From Physella acuta (Eukaryota > Mollusca > Gastropoda > Physidae), in the NCBI RefSeq assembly GCF_028476545.1, contig NW_026733046.1:271001-335000 (forward strand): a stretch of DNA of 64,000 nt, read 5' to 3'. The notes under the pieces are model-generated. The model saw only the letters and a list, made by a program, of their open reading frames with translations, searched no databases and was not told the origin of the DNA. A program made the position numbers and the translations under genes. Shown one piece after another: positions 24,833 to 36,544 of the stretch. Within the stretch, counting starts at the first letter, position 1. The number at the start of each line of letters is the position of its first letter.

Positions 24833-25292
24833 CAATATTTGGAAAGAAATGTTGAGAATTATAAAAATCTTTGAAGCCATAAATAGGAGTTGCGCAGATG
24901 TGCAATTATTTATCAAAAATTCTAAAGGCATAGTGTTTATATAATTATTGGACTTATTTCTTCCAAAATAATTTACCGTGCGTTAATTTCCATACTTCTT
25001 TTTGACATTGTTTCTATTGTTAACGTTTTGCGTGGATGTCGCCTTGGATGCCTTTTACCTTGTCGGCGTTTTGTCTTGATCTTATATGCACCTTTAAATA
25101 TTTATCCATTCCTGTGATGTTTTCATGTGACTTTTCTTCTCAACGGCAAGACTGATCGATTGATTCTCACCCCCCCCCCCCCCGCCCCCAATTATACGAG
25201 TACAGTTTTTATATTTAAAACAAAAGAGTTGCCAGTTAGCGTTCAGAGATTTTAAAATCACGGCTTGGTTTAGTCATGGCATTTAAAGTGGT
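24833..25292. other. Unannotated AT-rich stretch
   Basis: No gene recognised. A C run lies near 25171-25183. Confidence 0.6.
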
Positions 25293-26150
25293 TGTTGGGG
25301 TGTTTGGGTGGGGGAAAGGGGTTTTGGGTGGGGGGAAGGGGTGTTTTGGTGAGAGGGGTGTTTTGGTGGGAGGAAGGGGTGTGGGTGGGGGGAAGGGGTG
25401 TTTGGGTGGGGGGATGGGGTGTTTTGGTGAGAGGGGTGTTTGGGTGGGAGGAAGGGGTGTGGGTGGGGGGAAGGGGTGTTTGGGTGGGGGGATGGGGTGT
25501 TTTGGTGAGAGGGGTGTTTGGGTGGGAGGAAGGGGTGTGGGTGGGGGGAAGGGGTGTTTGGGTGGGGGGATGGGGTGTTTTGGTGAGAGGGGTGTTTGGG
25601 TGGGAGGAAGGGGTGTTTGGGTGGGGGGAAGGGGTGTTTGGGTGGGGGGATGGGGTGTTTTGGTGAGAGGGGTGTTTGGGTGGGAGGAAGGGGTGTGGGT
25701 GGGGGGAAGGGGTGTTTGGGTGGGGGGATGGGGTGTTTTGGTGAGAGGGGTGTTTTGGTGGGAGGAAGGGGTGTGGGTGGGGGGAAGGGGTGTTTGGGTG
25801 GGGGGAAGGGGTGTTTGGGTGGGGGAAGGGGTGTTTTTGTGAGAGGGGTGTTTGGGTGGGAGGAAGGGGTGTGGGTGGGGGAAGGGGTGTTTTGGTGAGA
25901 GGGGTGTTTGGGTGGGGGTAAGGGGTGTTTTGGTGAGAGGGGTGTTTGGGTGGGGGTAAGGGGTGTTTGGGTGAGGTTAAGGTGTGTTTGAGTGGGGGGA
26001 AGGGGTGTTTAGATGGGTGGGAGGGGTGTTTGGGTGGGGTGAAGGGGTGTTTGAGTGGGGGGAAGGGGTGTTTAGATGGGTTGGAGGGGTGAGGGGTTTT
26101 TGGGTTTGTGGATGGGGTGTTTGGGTGGGGGAAAGGGGGTATGTGTTGGG
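25293..26150 (+). repeat. G-rich minisatellite with about 78-bp higher order
   Basis: Units of 17-21 bp related to GGGGTGTTTGGGTGGGGGG. Four subtypes (TTTTGGTGAGA, TTTGGGTGGGAGGAA, GTGGGTGGGGGGAA, TTTGGGTGGGGGGAT) occur in a fixed order. The marker TTTTGGTGAG lies at about 25343, 25422, 25500, 25578, 25658 and 25736, a near-constant spacing of 78-80 bp. The plus strand has continuous G-quadruplex potential. Glycine/valine/tryptophan or proline-rich open frames here are compositional. Confidence 0.97.
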
Positions 26151-26640
26151 AAGGATGCCATAGAGTAATTAAAATGAATGAATAATGTTCTATTTGCTGA
26201 GAGCTGGGGGAGGGGGTGGAGGAATATTTCTGTCTTTCATGCAAGAGATAAACAAACATGAGTCGTGTGACGTTAGTCACGTGATCGTGGAACTACTCAC
26301 ACTCTGGTACCATGACATGGAGCTGTGGCTCGTTTACATAAGGGGGTGGGGTGGGGGACGGGCGGGGGCAGACATGGAGAGGCTGACAAATTCTCCCGAC
26401 ATGCTTTTGTCTCTTCACGCGGCAAACACAAAATTAGGTTGATGGCTGGCGTCCAGTGGAGGCCTTTAAATACATCAGAGCTTTTTTTTTTAACACAGCC
26501 ACCATTTTGTGTCACGTGGTTTGTAGAGAGAAGAAAGCCTCGGGTTGGTAGTTCAGTCAATTTTCAAAGCGTTCAAATCGGAAGTTTTTGTTGTATTTTT
26601 AGATGACGATCTTTCATGCAGGAAACATAACATTTTTGGT
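26151..26640. other. Unannotated stretch
   Basis: No gene recognised. CACGTG-containing strings occur near 26278 and 26514, and G-rich patches near 26206-26218 and 26340-26370. Confidence 0.55.
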
Positions 26641-26935
26641 AGCATACACACACATACAAACACATACAAACACATACAAACACACACATACAAACACATA
26701 CAAACTCATACAAACACATACAAATAAATACAAACACATACAAACACACACAAACACACACAAACACACACATACGAACACATACAAACACATAAAAACA
26801 CATACATACACATACACATACACACACATACATACACATACATACACATACATACACATACATAAACATACATGCACATACATACACATACATACACATA
26901 GATACACATACATACACATACAAACACACACAATC
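26641..26935. repeat. ACACATACAAAC low-complexity array
   Basis: The left half repeats ACACATACAAAC and the right half repeats ACATACACATAC. Irregular unit lengths suggest replication slippage. No gene is implied by the frames here. Confidence 0.95.
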
Positions 26936-27644
26936 TAAGCCAAATAAAGTTTGAATCAAATGATTGATAGATTTAAGACGAATGTGTTCTAACAATGATT
27001 CCACTCCTGTCTGTGGCCGCTAACACTTGAAACGTCTGCTGCTCTGTGATCCAGGCAAGTTTTGATTGATTGCTTGAGTGATGCTAACTGCGGTTTCTGC
27101 TCATGGTAATTGCGGTTGGCGCGCATGCCAAATGCGCATGTGCGCATGTCAGCCGCGGCGCAGTTCCGCACGCGAGGCTGTCTCGTGCTATTTGAAATGC
27201 AAATCTGTAGCTCATGGCAGACGGGAAATCCTGCAGTCGTCTGCAACAGATTGCTGCCGTTACTGCCGTCATAATGGGGATCTCTGACTGCACGGCCACA
27301 CAAATACATGTCTGCACGAATGTGCGTCCACACAAATGTTTGTCTGCACGAATGTGCGTACAAGATGTGGGTGGGTACATAGGTAAATGCTCATATTACA
27401 TGCAACTTGCGTACATTTATTTATACAACTTAAAAATGCATACAGTTATATTATATATACACCTTAAAAACATACATATTGATAAACGTGCTAGACAACA
27501 AGAGGCCTACCATCCTTATACTTTTAATTAATTAATTAAGGTAATCAGTCATGGACATTAGCAGACGTGGTGGGGGGGGGGGGGGGGAGGGGAGGTGGGG
27601 TGGCTTTATATGGAAGTCTACAGTCTTTCTTCTCTACTGCTCTT
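26936..27644. other. Stretch with NRF1-like CpG patch
   Basis: Contains ATGCGCATGTGCGCATG near 27132-27148, two overlapping TGCGCATG sites of the NRF1 type, in a CpG-richer patch (27110-27185). Three copies of a TGCACGAATGTGCGT / TCCACACAAATG motif lie near 27310-27365. A G run lies at 27572-27587. No coding region is recognised. Confidence 0.5.
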
Positions 27645-28048
27645 TTGTCTTGTGTCTTGCCTGTGTCTTGTGTCTTGCCCGTGTCTTGTGTCTTGCCTGT
27701 GTCTTGTGTATTGCCTGTGTCTTGTGTATTGCCTGTGTCTTGTGTCTTGCCTGTGTCTTGTGTCTTGCCTGTTTCTTGCCTGTGTCTTGCATGTGTCTTG
27801 TGTCTTGTCTGTGTCTTGTGTCTTGCCTGTGTCTTGTGTCTTGCCTGTGTCTTGCCTCTTGCCTGTGTCTCGTGTCTTGCCTGTGTCTCGTGTCTTGTCT
27901 GTGTCTTGTCTGTGTCTTGCCTGTGTCTTGCCTCTTGCCTGTGTCTCGTGTCTTGCCTGCGTCTTTTGTCTTGTCCGTGTCTTGTGTCTTGCCTGTGTCT
28001 TGCCTGTGTCTTATGTCTTGCCTGTGTCTTGTGTCTCGTGTCTTGCAT
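27645..28048. repeat. 18-bp minisatellite, about 22 copies
   Basis: Copies of TCTTGCCTGTGTCTTGTG with CCTCTTG and TCTCGTG variants. The array is open in all three plus-strand frames because the unit has no stops. Confidence 0.96.
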
Positions 28049-28282
28049 ATGAACATGCCAGGGAGTAAGCTGTCTACTCTCACAAGAACAGTGACCCGAC
28101 AAATTACTGCCCCCACCCCCACATCCCCGCCCCAGCAAATTTAAGTCCATCCTATTGACCAATTTTCTGCTTTCAGTTTCAAGGTCGCCCGGGCATTATG
28201 GGACATTGCATGGGGTAGGGGTCATTGTTCGGCCCCGGCCACAAGCGAGAAACTGGATCTGACCTCAATACTAAAGCTTTTT

Positions 28283-28453
28283 TTAGTACCAGTGCCCAAC
28301 TCGCCACACTGCTCTATCTGCTGCACTCTTCTCTAGCCAGTTAGCCCACTTGTGCTGGCCGGCGGTGGCCAGCGTGCAGATATGCTTGGCCCATGTGAAT
28401 TCGCTGTTGGCTGTCATTACCGTCTGCTCGCTTCTTGCAAACCTCTCCCACAC
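28283..28453 (-). CDS. Possible exon, protein not recognised
   Basis: Reading the minus strand from 28453 to a TAA stop at 28283-28285 gives about 56 codons with many G- or C-ending codons, unlike its surroundings. The peptide is rich in tryptophan and charged residues (EFTWAKHICTLATAG, then QHKWANWLEK), which looks like a helical globular segment. Immediately upstream on the minus strand is a C-rich pyrimidine tract (about 28471-28492) followed by CAG at 28456-28454, an acceptor-like arrangement. The frame also continues upstream to an ATG at 28564. This would suit a terminal exon. I do not recognise the family, no partner exon is identified, and the plus strand is also partly open, so it may be chance. 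Confidence 0.3.
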   Translation of the reverse strand: MWERFARSEQTVMTANSEFTWAKHICTLATAGQHKWANWLEKSAADRAVWRVGHWY

Positions 28454-28740
28454 CTGCGCTAGCTTGGTCATTGTGAGAGGGGTGGGGGGGGGGTCGTGTG
28501 ACCCACTCTTCACCAATCGATACATCTCAAAACTAGGGTTCCATGTTCCATTCTCTGGACACATTTAGAACATATCTTTAAACATAACCGGTTGATGTTT
28601 TAATGATAGAAAGTAAAAAGTCGACTTACCATAGGAACTGTGCTACCCTCTCCTTATTGTGCTGCCTCCTCCTTTATGTGATGCCTTCTACTTAATGTGA
28701 TGCCCTCTCCTTGACCAACCACCCATTCCACCAAGTTCCG

Positions 28741-28765
28741 CCTGAGCGCGCATGCGCCGTGTGTG
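28741..28765. promoter_or_regulatory. NRF1-like palindrome GCGCGCATGCGCC
   Basis: The GC-rich palindrome at 28748-28760 matches the NRF1 consensus (YGCGCAYGCGCR). It sits at the edge of a CpG-richer zone (28740-28940), a common promoter setting in animals. No gene start is identified downstream. Confidence 0.3.
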
Positions 28766-29325
28766 TTACGCAACATTACATGGGTCACGCATGTGAAGGC
28801 CCACTAATCGAATTAACCTTCGGCGTGGGAGATAATTTATGTTAATTTATGCCGCATGCCAAGTGCGGGCAGACGTCGTCCAAACGACGGGGCAGTGTTG
28901 GGGCATCGACCGGCGTGGGGCAGCACTACGGCAGACGTCGATTCGTCATTCAACGGACATCATGCGTGTCTGTCATGTGATTGACACCAAGATGTCAGTG
29001 TCACATGTCACAGTTTTACTGACACCAACATCTTATTGTCACAGTTGTACCGTTACCAACATCTTTGAATGTGCTCAATGTTTCCAACTGAAACCTGTAA
29101 ATGGTAGCTTTTTTAAACATGATTTAGCTGGTAGCCAGGGGTTGCGAACAGCCCGGACAATTAGAATATCAGTTGGAAACAGGAAGTCATTAAAATATCA
29201 GTGGAAAATAAAATAAGAAACAATTAAAATTTGTATCGGAAATAACAATGAATTCAGAACATTAATTAATATAGTCACACGTTTAAAATGTCTGTTGAAA
29301 GTAGCCAGCCATTTTAAAACATCTT
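28766..29325. other. Unannotated stretch
   Basis: CpG-richer until about 28940, then AT-rich. No gene or mobile element is recognised. Confidence 0.55.
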
Positions 29326-29562
29326 CTTGGAATGTCGATGTTGTCATAAAACTTGAATGTCGATGTTGTCATAAAACTTGGAATGTCGATGTTGTCATAA
29401 AACTTGGAATGTCGATGTTGTCGTAAAACTTGAATGTCGATGGTGTCATAAAACTTGGAATGTCGATGTTGTCATAAAACTTGGAATGTCGATGTTGTCA
29501 TAAAACTTTGAATGTCGATGTTGTCATAAAACTTGGAATGTCGATGTTGTCATAAAACTTGG
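29326..29562. repeat. 26-bp minisatellite x9
   Basis: Nine copies share AATGTCGATGTTGTCATAAA followed by ACTTGG. Two copies lack one G. One carries GTCGTAAA. Confidence 0.96.
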
Positions 29563-29682
29563 TAGTTTGTGAGTTCAAATCTGAGATGTCGTTGATTTCG
29601 TAGTTTTGGTTGGGGCATACATGTCTAGTGTATCAAATACAAAATTACTGATATCTTATTTAAACTTAATTGCCCATTAAAA

Positions 29683-29719
29683 TAAAGTGCTTGTTTTTAA
29701 TATAAAAACAAGCACTTTA
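29683..29719. other. Perfect 17-bp inverted repeat (hairpin)
   Basis: TAAAGTGCTTGTTTTTA (29683-29699) and its exact reverse complement (29703-29719) are separated by three bases. No poly-T run or gene end tells whether it acts as an RNA element. It could also be the footprint of a very short palindromic insertion. Confidence 0.85.
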
Positions 29720-30226
29720 GTTTTTACTTTAAAGTATTGTTTTCCAGCCAATATTCAGTCCTTTAACATTATACATTGACTAAATCACTCCATTTCTTCA
29801 CCAAATATTTCAGCTTTCACACAATATCTCACAGTATCCCCCCCCCCCCCCCACACACACACGCATGCATCCATCTTTATTGTAACAAGTCACATTGCGC
29901 TTCCACCAGTTACCCCCCCCCCCCCCCGCCCGCCCCCCTCCGTCCCCCATCTTATCACATCACCATGGAACTTTTTTGTCCTGCCCAACTTTATCGATAT
30001 TCGCTAGTCAGGCCCTCTCCCCTCACCCTCTCCTTAGTAACCAATTTTTAGTCCAATTTACACCCCCACCCCCGTCCCACCCCTCGCCTGACTACCCTCG
30101 TCTCACTACTCACGACTTGGTGCTCGCCCCCCCCCCCCCCACCCCCAACACGCGCAGTCTGACCCCATTCTGCTCACAACACTAGTCTCCTGCAGTTCTT
30201 TCTTAACACTGACCTCACAGTGCCTG
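29720..30226. other. C-rich stretch
   Basis: C runs at 29838-29852, about 29911-29926 and 30127-30141 dominate. No gene is recognised. Confidence 0.7.
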
Positions 30227-30396
30227 CTGACCCTGCGAGTCTGACCCTGCGAGTCTGACCCTGCGAGTCTGACCCTGCGAGTCTGACCCTGCGAGCCTGA
30301 CCCTGCGAGTCTGACCCTGCGAGCCTGACCCTGCGAGCCTGACCCTGCGAGCCTGACCCTGCGAGTTTGACCCTGCGAGTTGTTTGACCCTGCGAG
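30227..30396. repeat. 14-bp minisatellite x12
   Basis: Twelve copies of CTGACCCTGCGAGT with CC/TC/TT variants at one position, ending with two longer diverged copies. Confidence 0.96.
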
Positions 30397-30689
30397 AATT
30401 TTGTTTTCGCTAAATTTAGAAGTAAATTAAATTTTCACAACTTGAAATTTTGATAATCCCGTGGTTGCTAATTAATATTCATTCTGTTCGGTATTCAAGA
30501 GTTTAAAATCAAAGATCATGAAGTTAGGATTTTCGTGATTTTCTTTTATTTAAGAAAACTTTTTTCGCAATAAATTGTGTCCGTGAAATTGTTGACATAT
30601 TTTGTATGTACTCACTTTTGTACACATTAGATATGTTTTATTCCGTGTTTTCATACATTTGTATGAACGACAACTTACATTTCCATTTT
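30397..30689. other. AT-rich, nothing recognised
   Basis: AT-rich single-copy-like DNA without visible features. Confidence 0.6.
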
Positions 30690-30850
30690 AGGGGAGGTTA
30701 CTTCACATCATTCGAGTAAGGGAGATTACATCATCAGAGTAAGAAGAGCTACTTCACTTCACATCATCAAAGTCAGAGTAAGGGTAGGTTACTTTATTGC
30801 GTCAAATTAAGGGGATGTTATTTTACACCACCAGAGTAAGGGGAGGCTAA
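30690..30850. repeat. Degenerate 30-40-bp repeat
   Basis: Four or five diverged copies share GGGGAGGTTACTTCACATCA and an AGAGTAAG end. Confidence 0.7.
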
Positions 30851-31106
30851 ACAACACAACAGGATGGGACTACTCTACAACATCACAACAACAAAAAAAG
30901 GGGGGGGGGTACTCCACATCATTACAACTGGTGGGGGGGGGGGGGGGTAAGATACGCTACAACAGGGAGGCAATCTATCAGAGAAGGTCGTTAATTGAAT
31001 GGCGTTGCAAATCGGAATAAGACGTAACTTGTTTAGTCCATGCGTACTACGTGATGTAAATAAAGTCAACACCATTGGTCGGTCTCAGTCACGTGTGTGA
31101 CTGTAG

Positions 31107-31830
31107 AGCACTCACACACCACACTCACATACTCACACACTCACACATCACACTCTACTCTCACACATTACACTCACACATCACACTCACACATCACACA
31201 GCACACATCACATTACACATTACACATTACACTCACACATTACACTCACACATCATACTCACACATCACACCTCACCTCACACATCACACATCACACACC
31301 ACACTCACACATCACACTCACATAACACACTCACACATCACACTCACACATTCACACACTCACACATCACACAGCACACATCACACTACACATCACACAT
31401 CACACCTCACCTCACCTCACCTCACACTCACACTCACACATCACACATCACACATCACACATCACACATCACACATCACACCTCACCTCACCTCACACTC
31501 ACACATCACACATCACACCTCACACCTCACCTCACCTCACCTCACACTCACACATCACACTCACACACTCACACACTCACACATCACGCATCACACAGCA
31601 CACATCACACTACACATCACACGTCACACATCACACATCACACTCACACATCACACTCACACACCACACTCACACACCACACAGCACACATCACACATCA
31701 CACTACACATCACACATCACACATCACACATCACACTCACACATCACACATCACACATCACACACCACACTCACACATCACACGTCACACATCACATTCA
31801 CACATCACACTCAAACATCACATTCACACA
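31107..31830. repeat. AC-rich minisatellite, about 720 bp
   Basis: Irregular strings of CACACATCACACTCA with CTCACCTCAC and CATTACAC variants. A sub-block around CACAGCACACATCACACTAC recurs four times. Open plus-strand frames of more than 250 codons are made only of S, H, T and similar residues and are compositional. Confidence 0.95.
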
Positions 31831-33517
31831 AACAAGTAGAAACAAATGTGGAAACTTACATATTACAGACTACACTAACCATTACACCCTCCACATTTTA
31901 AATTACATCTAACTTCCAGAGCCGATTGAAAATATGCTGACTCCCCTGACTCTTAGACTGAGACCATGTGACGCCGAGACTGACACAAAATTGAAGAAGC
32001 TGTGTCCTTGTGACTCCAGTGATATTATCAGACGATCAACACAATCAGAATTGTATTTCATCAGACTCGAACCAAATTAAACACCACACCAGATAGAAAC
32101 TCTAAAAAAAATTCACATTAAAAAAAATTGTTGAAAATGTTTTTTTTTTAAATCCTGTTACGGTTATACTCCTCGACCCCCACCCCTCCTTTCTCCCTCC
32201 CCATATCCCAATTAAATGCGAATAGATAGCAGAAGTTAATATTACACTTTTAATTAATTTTCAATTGAGCAGACGAACATTGTTGCCAAGTTCCCAGATA
32301 TTTCCTGACGCGTGACGTCATAACGCCACTCCATCGTCACCATCCATTTTCTCTGGCCTATGGCCCTCAGACCCTCCGTCACCCTACATCAAACTCTGGC
32401 ACCCCCCACCCCCACCCCCACCCCCACCCCCATCATCACCCCGACCGTCATTTCCGCTGCATACCAATCGCTTAACGAAAAACAAAAACACCCCCTCCCC
32501 CACCCACACGCAAGTTTTACTGACCGCTTGACCCAGATCTGCCACCCCTCCATCTTCTACCCCACCCTCCCCTTCCCTCACCGGCTGGTCAGTGCTGACC
32601 ACTCGTCTGCTCCACAGACAACTAGGGCCAATGACCAACACAAAATAAATCCAGTTCTTGCAACTTACTTCCCTTGAATAAAATTTCCCGCCTTATAAAA
32701 ATCAGTTTTGAAAAACTCCTTAAAGTAGAAAAAAATAAATAGTTGATACCACAATAACAAACAATTCTAATATTGTTCAAATAGATACGTTTTTTACCAA
32801 ATACTTAAAATACAGAATGTACCCCCCCTCCTACTGCTACGATATATATCGTTCGACAGATATATGGTAGGTGCAGCAGAGTTCAATTATCTATGAACAC
32901 GACGGATCATTTTTCCCCCAGCTCAATGTCCAGCCGCCTACGACACCACCGCTCCCCAAATCATGCCAGGTACGCTTTAGAGCTGTTGCTCATTGAGTCA
33001 CGCAACAAACTCTACCGTGACCAGTAGTTGAACCTGTCTCGTGATCAGTATTTGAACCTGTACCTTTTGTGCTAATCACGCCACTAGCATCTTGTATGTT
33101 GAGATATACAGTGATCCGTGTAACAGAATTCACTTTATATACGCGAATTTCGACGACATTCGTGAATAAATTAATGGCGGACATACCAGGCCATATACCA
33201 AGTCAGAACCTACTAAACCTACCGCGCTGAAAGAAAACCTGTTTGGCCGAAAGGTTAAGGTTTAGGCCATCGAACCGGACAGAGAATTCAGCAAAACACT
33301 TGGTACAGTTATTTTAACACTGCGTCAGTTTTATTCAGCTTAGAAATTTTTTTCCAAGAAAGTTCTTTTTGGGCAATATCTTAAAAAATACGGGAAAATG
33401 TTTTCTTATGGGTAGGCGACGAAGATAAGGCTGTAGGCTGTCTGTAGGCTACCCGAGCTGTTGCATAATACACAATCTGATTAAAGGGGAGTTCATCCGC
33501 TTCAAATTTAGTGGCTC
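31831..33517. other. Gene-free stretch
   Basis: No gene recognised. A CCCCCA hexamer run lies near 32400-32432 and a 14-bp palindrome ACGATATATATCGT at 32839-32852. On the minus strand two B-box-like strings (AGGTTCAAATACTG, AGGTTCAACTACTG) lie about 30 bp apart near 33020-33062. Confidence 0.6.
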
Positions 33518-33604
33518 TACCAGTCTCTCCCTAACATTCTCCCCCTACCATTCTCTCCCTACCATTCTATCCGACCAGTCTCTCCCTACCATTCTCTCCA
33601 GCTA
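33518..33604. repeat. CCATTCTCTCCCTA short repeat
   Basis: Five or six imperfect copies, some with CCAGTCTCTCC. Pyrimidine-rich on the plus strand. Confidence 0.85.
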
Positions 33605-33810
33605 GTGGAGTCATCCAAATACAACCTCCAAATGTTTGTGTTTGTTGTCGTGATAACTAGATCATAACTAGACCACAGCAAACAGCCCTTTGATTCAACC
33701 AATAGCAGACGACCACTCACGTCTGCCCGATGTTGGTGGTGATGTTGTTTCACAGGGTTGGTGTTAGGTCTTCCATTTTAAACATTCAGAACTTCCACTC
33801 ACAAACTTTG

Positions 33811-34606
<796 letters not shown>

Positions 34607-35190
34607 TTTTTACTTTCTGGTATATAGAGTATAAAGGAAGTATTGTAATTGTGCACAAAAATCACATGAAATTTTGACAGTTTTCACCGTTTTACACCTC
34701 ATCACATACGCAGTATATGGGACTTATTTGAATCGGGCAAAAATTCTAAATCCAGATTTATCAAAATCTCAAAATTTTACAGAAGGCAGAGAATTAAATC
34801 TTTTACTTACATGTGAAATTTCATTAATCTATCTGAAGCAGCACTCAAGCTACAGGTTTTGGAAAAAGTTGAAAGTAGACTAACTTACACTTCCGGTTAC
34901 CGGAAATCGCTGAAAAGTCGATACAGGACTACACATTTGATATAATACTTATATGTGAAATTTCATCAACCTAGCTCTAACTGTACTCAAGTTATCGTGT
35001 TCACAGACAGACACGTAGACACACAGATACACACACACACACACACACACACAGACATACAGACAAGGTTGCAAAACTTTGTTTTTCCGACTCAGGGAGG
35101 TGTAAAACGTCGAGATTTTTAAAAAAAACTCGATTTTTTGTTGCACGATTACAATACTTTCTCTATACATCGTATACGAGAAAGTAAAAA
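34607..35190. mobile_element. Non-autonomous inverted-repeat DNA transposon, copy A
   Basis: The element begins TTTTTACTTTCTGGTATA and ends TATACGAGAAAGTAAAAA, so its ends are inverted copies. Each end also carries a quasi-palindrome (CTTTCTCGTATAC ... GTATAGAGAAAG). The left 150 bp matches the reverse complement of the right end of the copy at 49715-50199, which shows that the family has long terminal inverted repeats. The right end of this copy is shorter by about 100 bp, a probable deletion. The interior holds two diverged copies of a module containing TATGTGAAATTTCAT and a TTCCGGTTACCGGAAATCG palindrome. A (CA)n tract lies at about 35029-35052. No transposase is encoded and no target-site duplication is clear. 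A MITE or foldback element is the best description. Confidence 0.8.
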
Positions 35191-35310
35191 TTTAAATTAA
35201 TGTTAGTGTAATTTATGAAATAATTCGGGCCGGCGCGAGTGAGTCAAAACATCACCAGGAGTGAGCAGTAAAAACAAAAATGCTGCAGAAATTTGAGTGA
35301 AAATAACAAG
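35191..35310. other. Short CpG-bearing spacer
   Basis: Sequence between the transposon copy and the ATG at 35311, with a GGGCCGGCGCGAG patch at 35228-35240. Confidence 0.5.
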
Positions 35311-35511
35311 ATGGCGGAGAGAAGAACTAATAACAAGGTGATGGGGGATGAAGGGGGTGGCCGGGGAAATGAATTTAAGAAGATAAACAGTAGGAAGACC
35401 CCGTTAGCACCTAGCCTGAGTCTTGTGAACGGCTTCAAGACCAAAGTCTTTTTAGACCTTCTGACGAGTAGAATCACACTCCACACGCCTGGTACACACT
35501 CGCGTTACTGA
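35311..35511 (+). CDS. Possible small ORF with TISU-like start, not recognised
   Basis: An ATG at 35311 sits in ACAAGATGGCGGAG, close to the TISU start element (SAASATGGCGGC) that marks genes with very short 5' leaders. The frame runs 66 codons to a TGA at 35509-35511 and starts MAERRTNNK. An in-frame upstream ATG at 35293 is in weaker context. A donor-like AACAAG|GTGATG follows codon 9, so the true exon could end there. I recognise no domain. A GGCCGGCGCGAG patch upstream fits a promoter. The call is speculative. Confidence 0.25.
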   Translation: MAERRTNNKVMGDEGGGRGNEFKKINSRKTPLAPSLSLVNGFKTKVFLDLLTSRITLHTPGTHSRY

Positions 35512-35984
35512 TACACGCGAGAACTGTCAGGTTTTAAATACACCGAGTTAATATTACATTTTACATACTTAAGTTAGTTTATTAACTTCTTTATAGTATA
35601 TAAATACATAAACAAAAATAATGCAAATGCTTCGAATACCATCGTCCATCACCGTTTTCATTTAGTACCCGGGACCAGGGAAGTTTTTAAAGGGGCCCCA
35701 AACCCTGATTGAAATTTACGTTGTGTTTTTTCTCTCCACCAAAACCTGAAGGTAAAGTCCGAAAAAAATCTTATAGGACTTTTACAGCATTGTGATTTTT
35801 TTTCAGGTAGAACGGCGGGGCAGCCCACCCCTGCCCTGGACACATGGGGCCGCCAGATAAAACTCTTTCCGCATTTGGCGGTCTCTGACAATTTTCTTGG
35901 CAGTCCCCCAATGTAGTCCTGCTCTTGTGTACTGAGCACTTCCGTTTTAAATAAAATACAAAGCGAGTTCACTTGACATGTTGG
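35512..35984. other. Unannotated stretch
   Basis: No gene recognised. GGGACC / GGGGCCCC strings near 35672-35700 do not pair with a matching element end. Confidence 0.55.
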
Positions 35985-36414
35985 TTTAGGGTTGGGGTTG
36001 GGGCTGGAGCTGGGGCTGGGGTTGGGGTTGGGTTTGAGGTTGGGGTTGGGGTTAGGGTTAGGGTTAGGGCTGGGGTTGGGGTTGGGGTTGGGTTTGAGGT
36101 TGGGGTTGGGGTTAGGGTTAGGGATAGGGATAGGGATAGGGATAGGGATAGGGATAGGGATAGGGTTAGGGTTAGGGTTAGGGATAGGGATAGGGATAGG
36201 GTTAGGGTTAGGGTTAGGGTTAGGGTTAGGGTTAGGGATAGGGATAGGGTTAGGGTTAGGGTTAGGGTTGGGGTTGGGGTTGGGGTTAGGGTTAGGGTTA
36301 GGGTTAGGGTTAGGGTTAGGGTTAGGGATAGGGTTAGGGTGAGGGTTAGGGTTAGGGTTAGGGTTGGGGTTGGGGTTAGGGTTAGGGTTAGGGTTAGGGT
36401 TAGGGTTAGGGTTA
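35985..36414 (+). repeat. Interstitial TTAGGG telomere-type array
   Basis: About 70 hexamers. The left third is rich in TTGGGG and TGGGGC variants, the middle in ATAGGG, and the right in canonical TTAGGG. The longest clean stretches lie near 36207-36235 and 36287-36327. TTAGGG is the ancestral animal telomere repeat. Unique sequence lies on both sides, so this is interstitial. The G-rich strand is the plus strand, as in the array at 7243-8090. Confidence 0.97.
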
Positions 36415-36544
36415 ATGTTTTCGTTAGACTTTAGGAAACTCGTGTGTGTTTAGGAGAATCATCTGAAGCTTTGTCTCAAGGTCCTGTTGTACTTGTTGAA
36501 GTCGAGACTTTTTATGAAGGCCGCGACGACTAGTACCACCCTCC

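Noticed and set aside
25270-26280. Proline-rich 336-codon minus-strand frame
   Set aside because: It is the complement of a G-rich minisatellite, with composition fixed by the repeat.
31075-31912. S/H/T-rich frames of over 250 codons
   Set aside because: Derived from CACACATC-type low-complexity DNA. Two plus frames are open at once, as expected from composition.
35173-35190. Helitron end
   Set aside because: A hairpin near the end is present, but the element has inverted termini and lacks the 5' TC / 3' CTRR arrangement.
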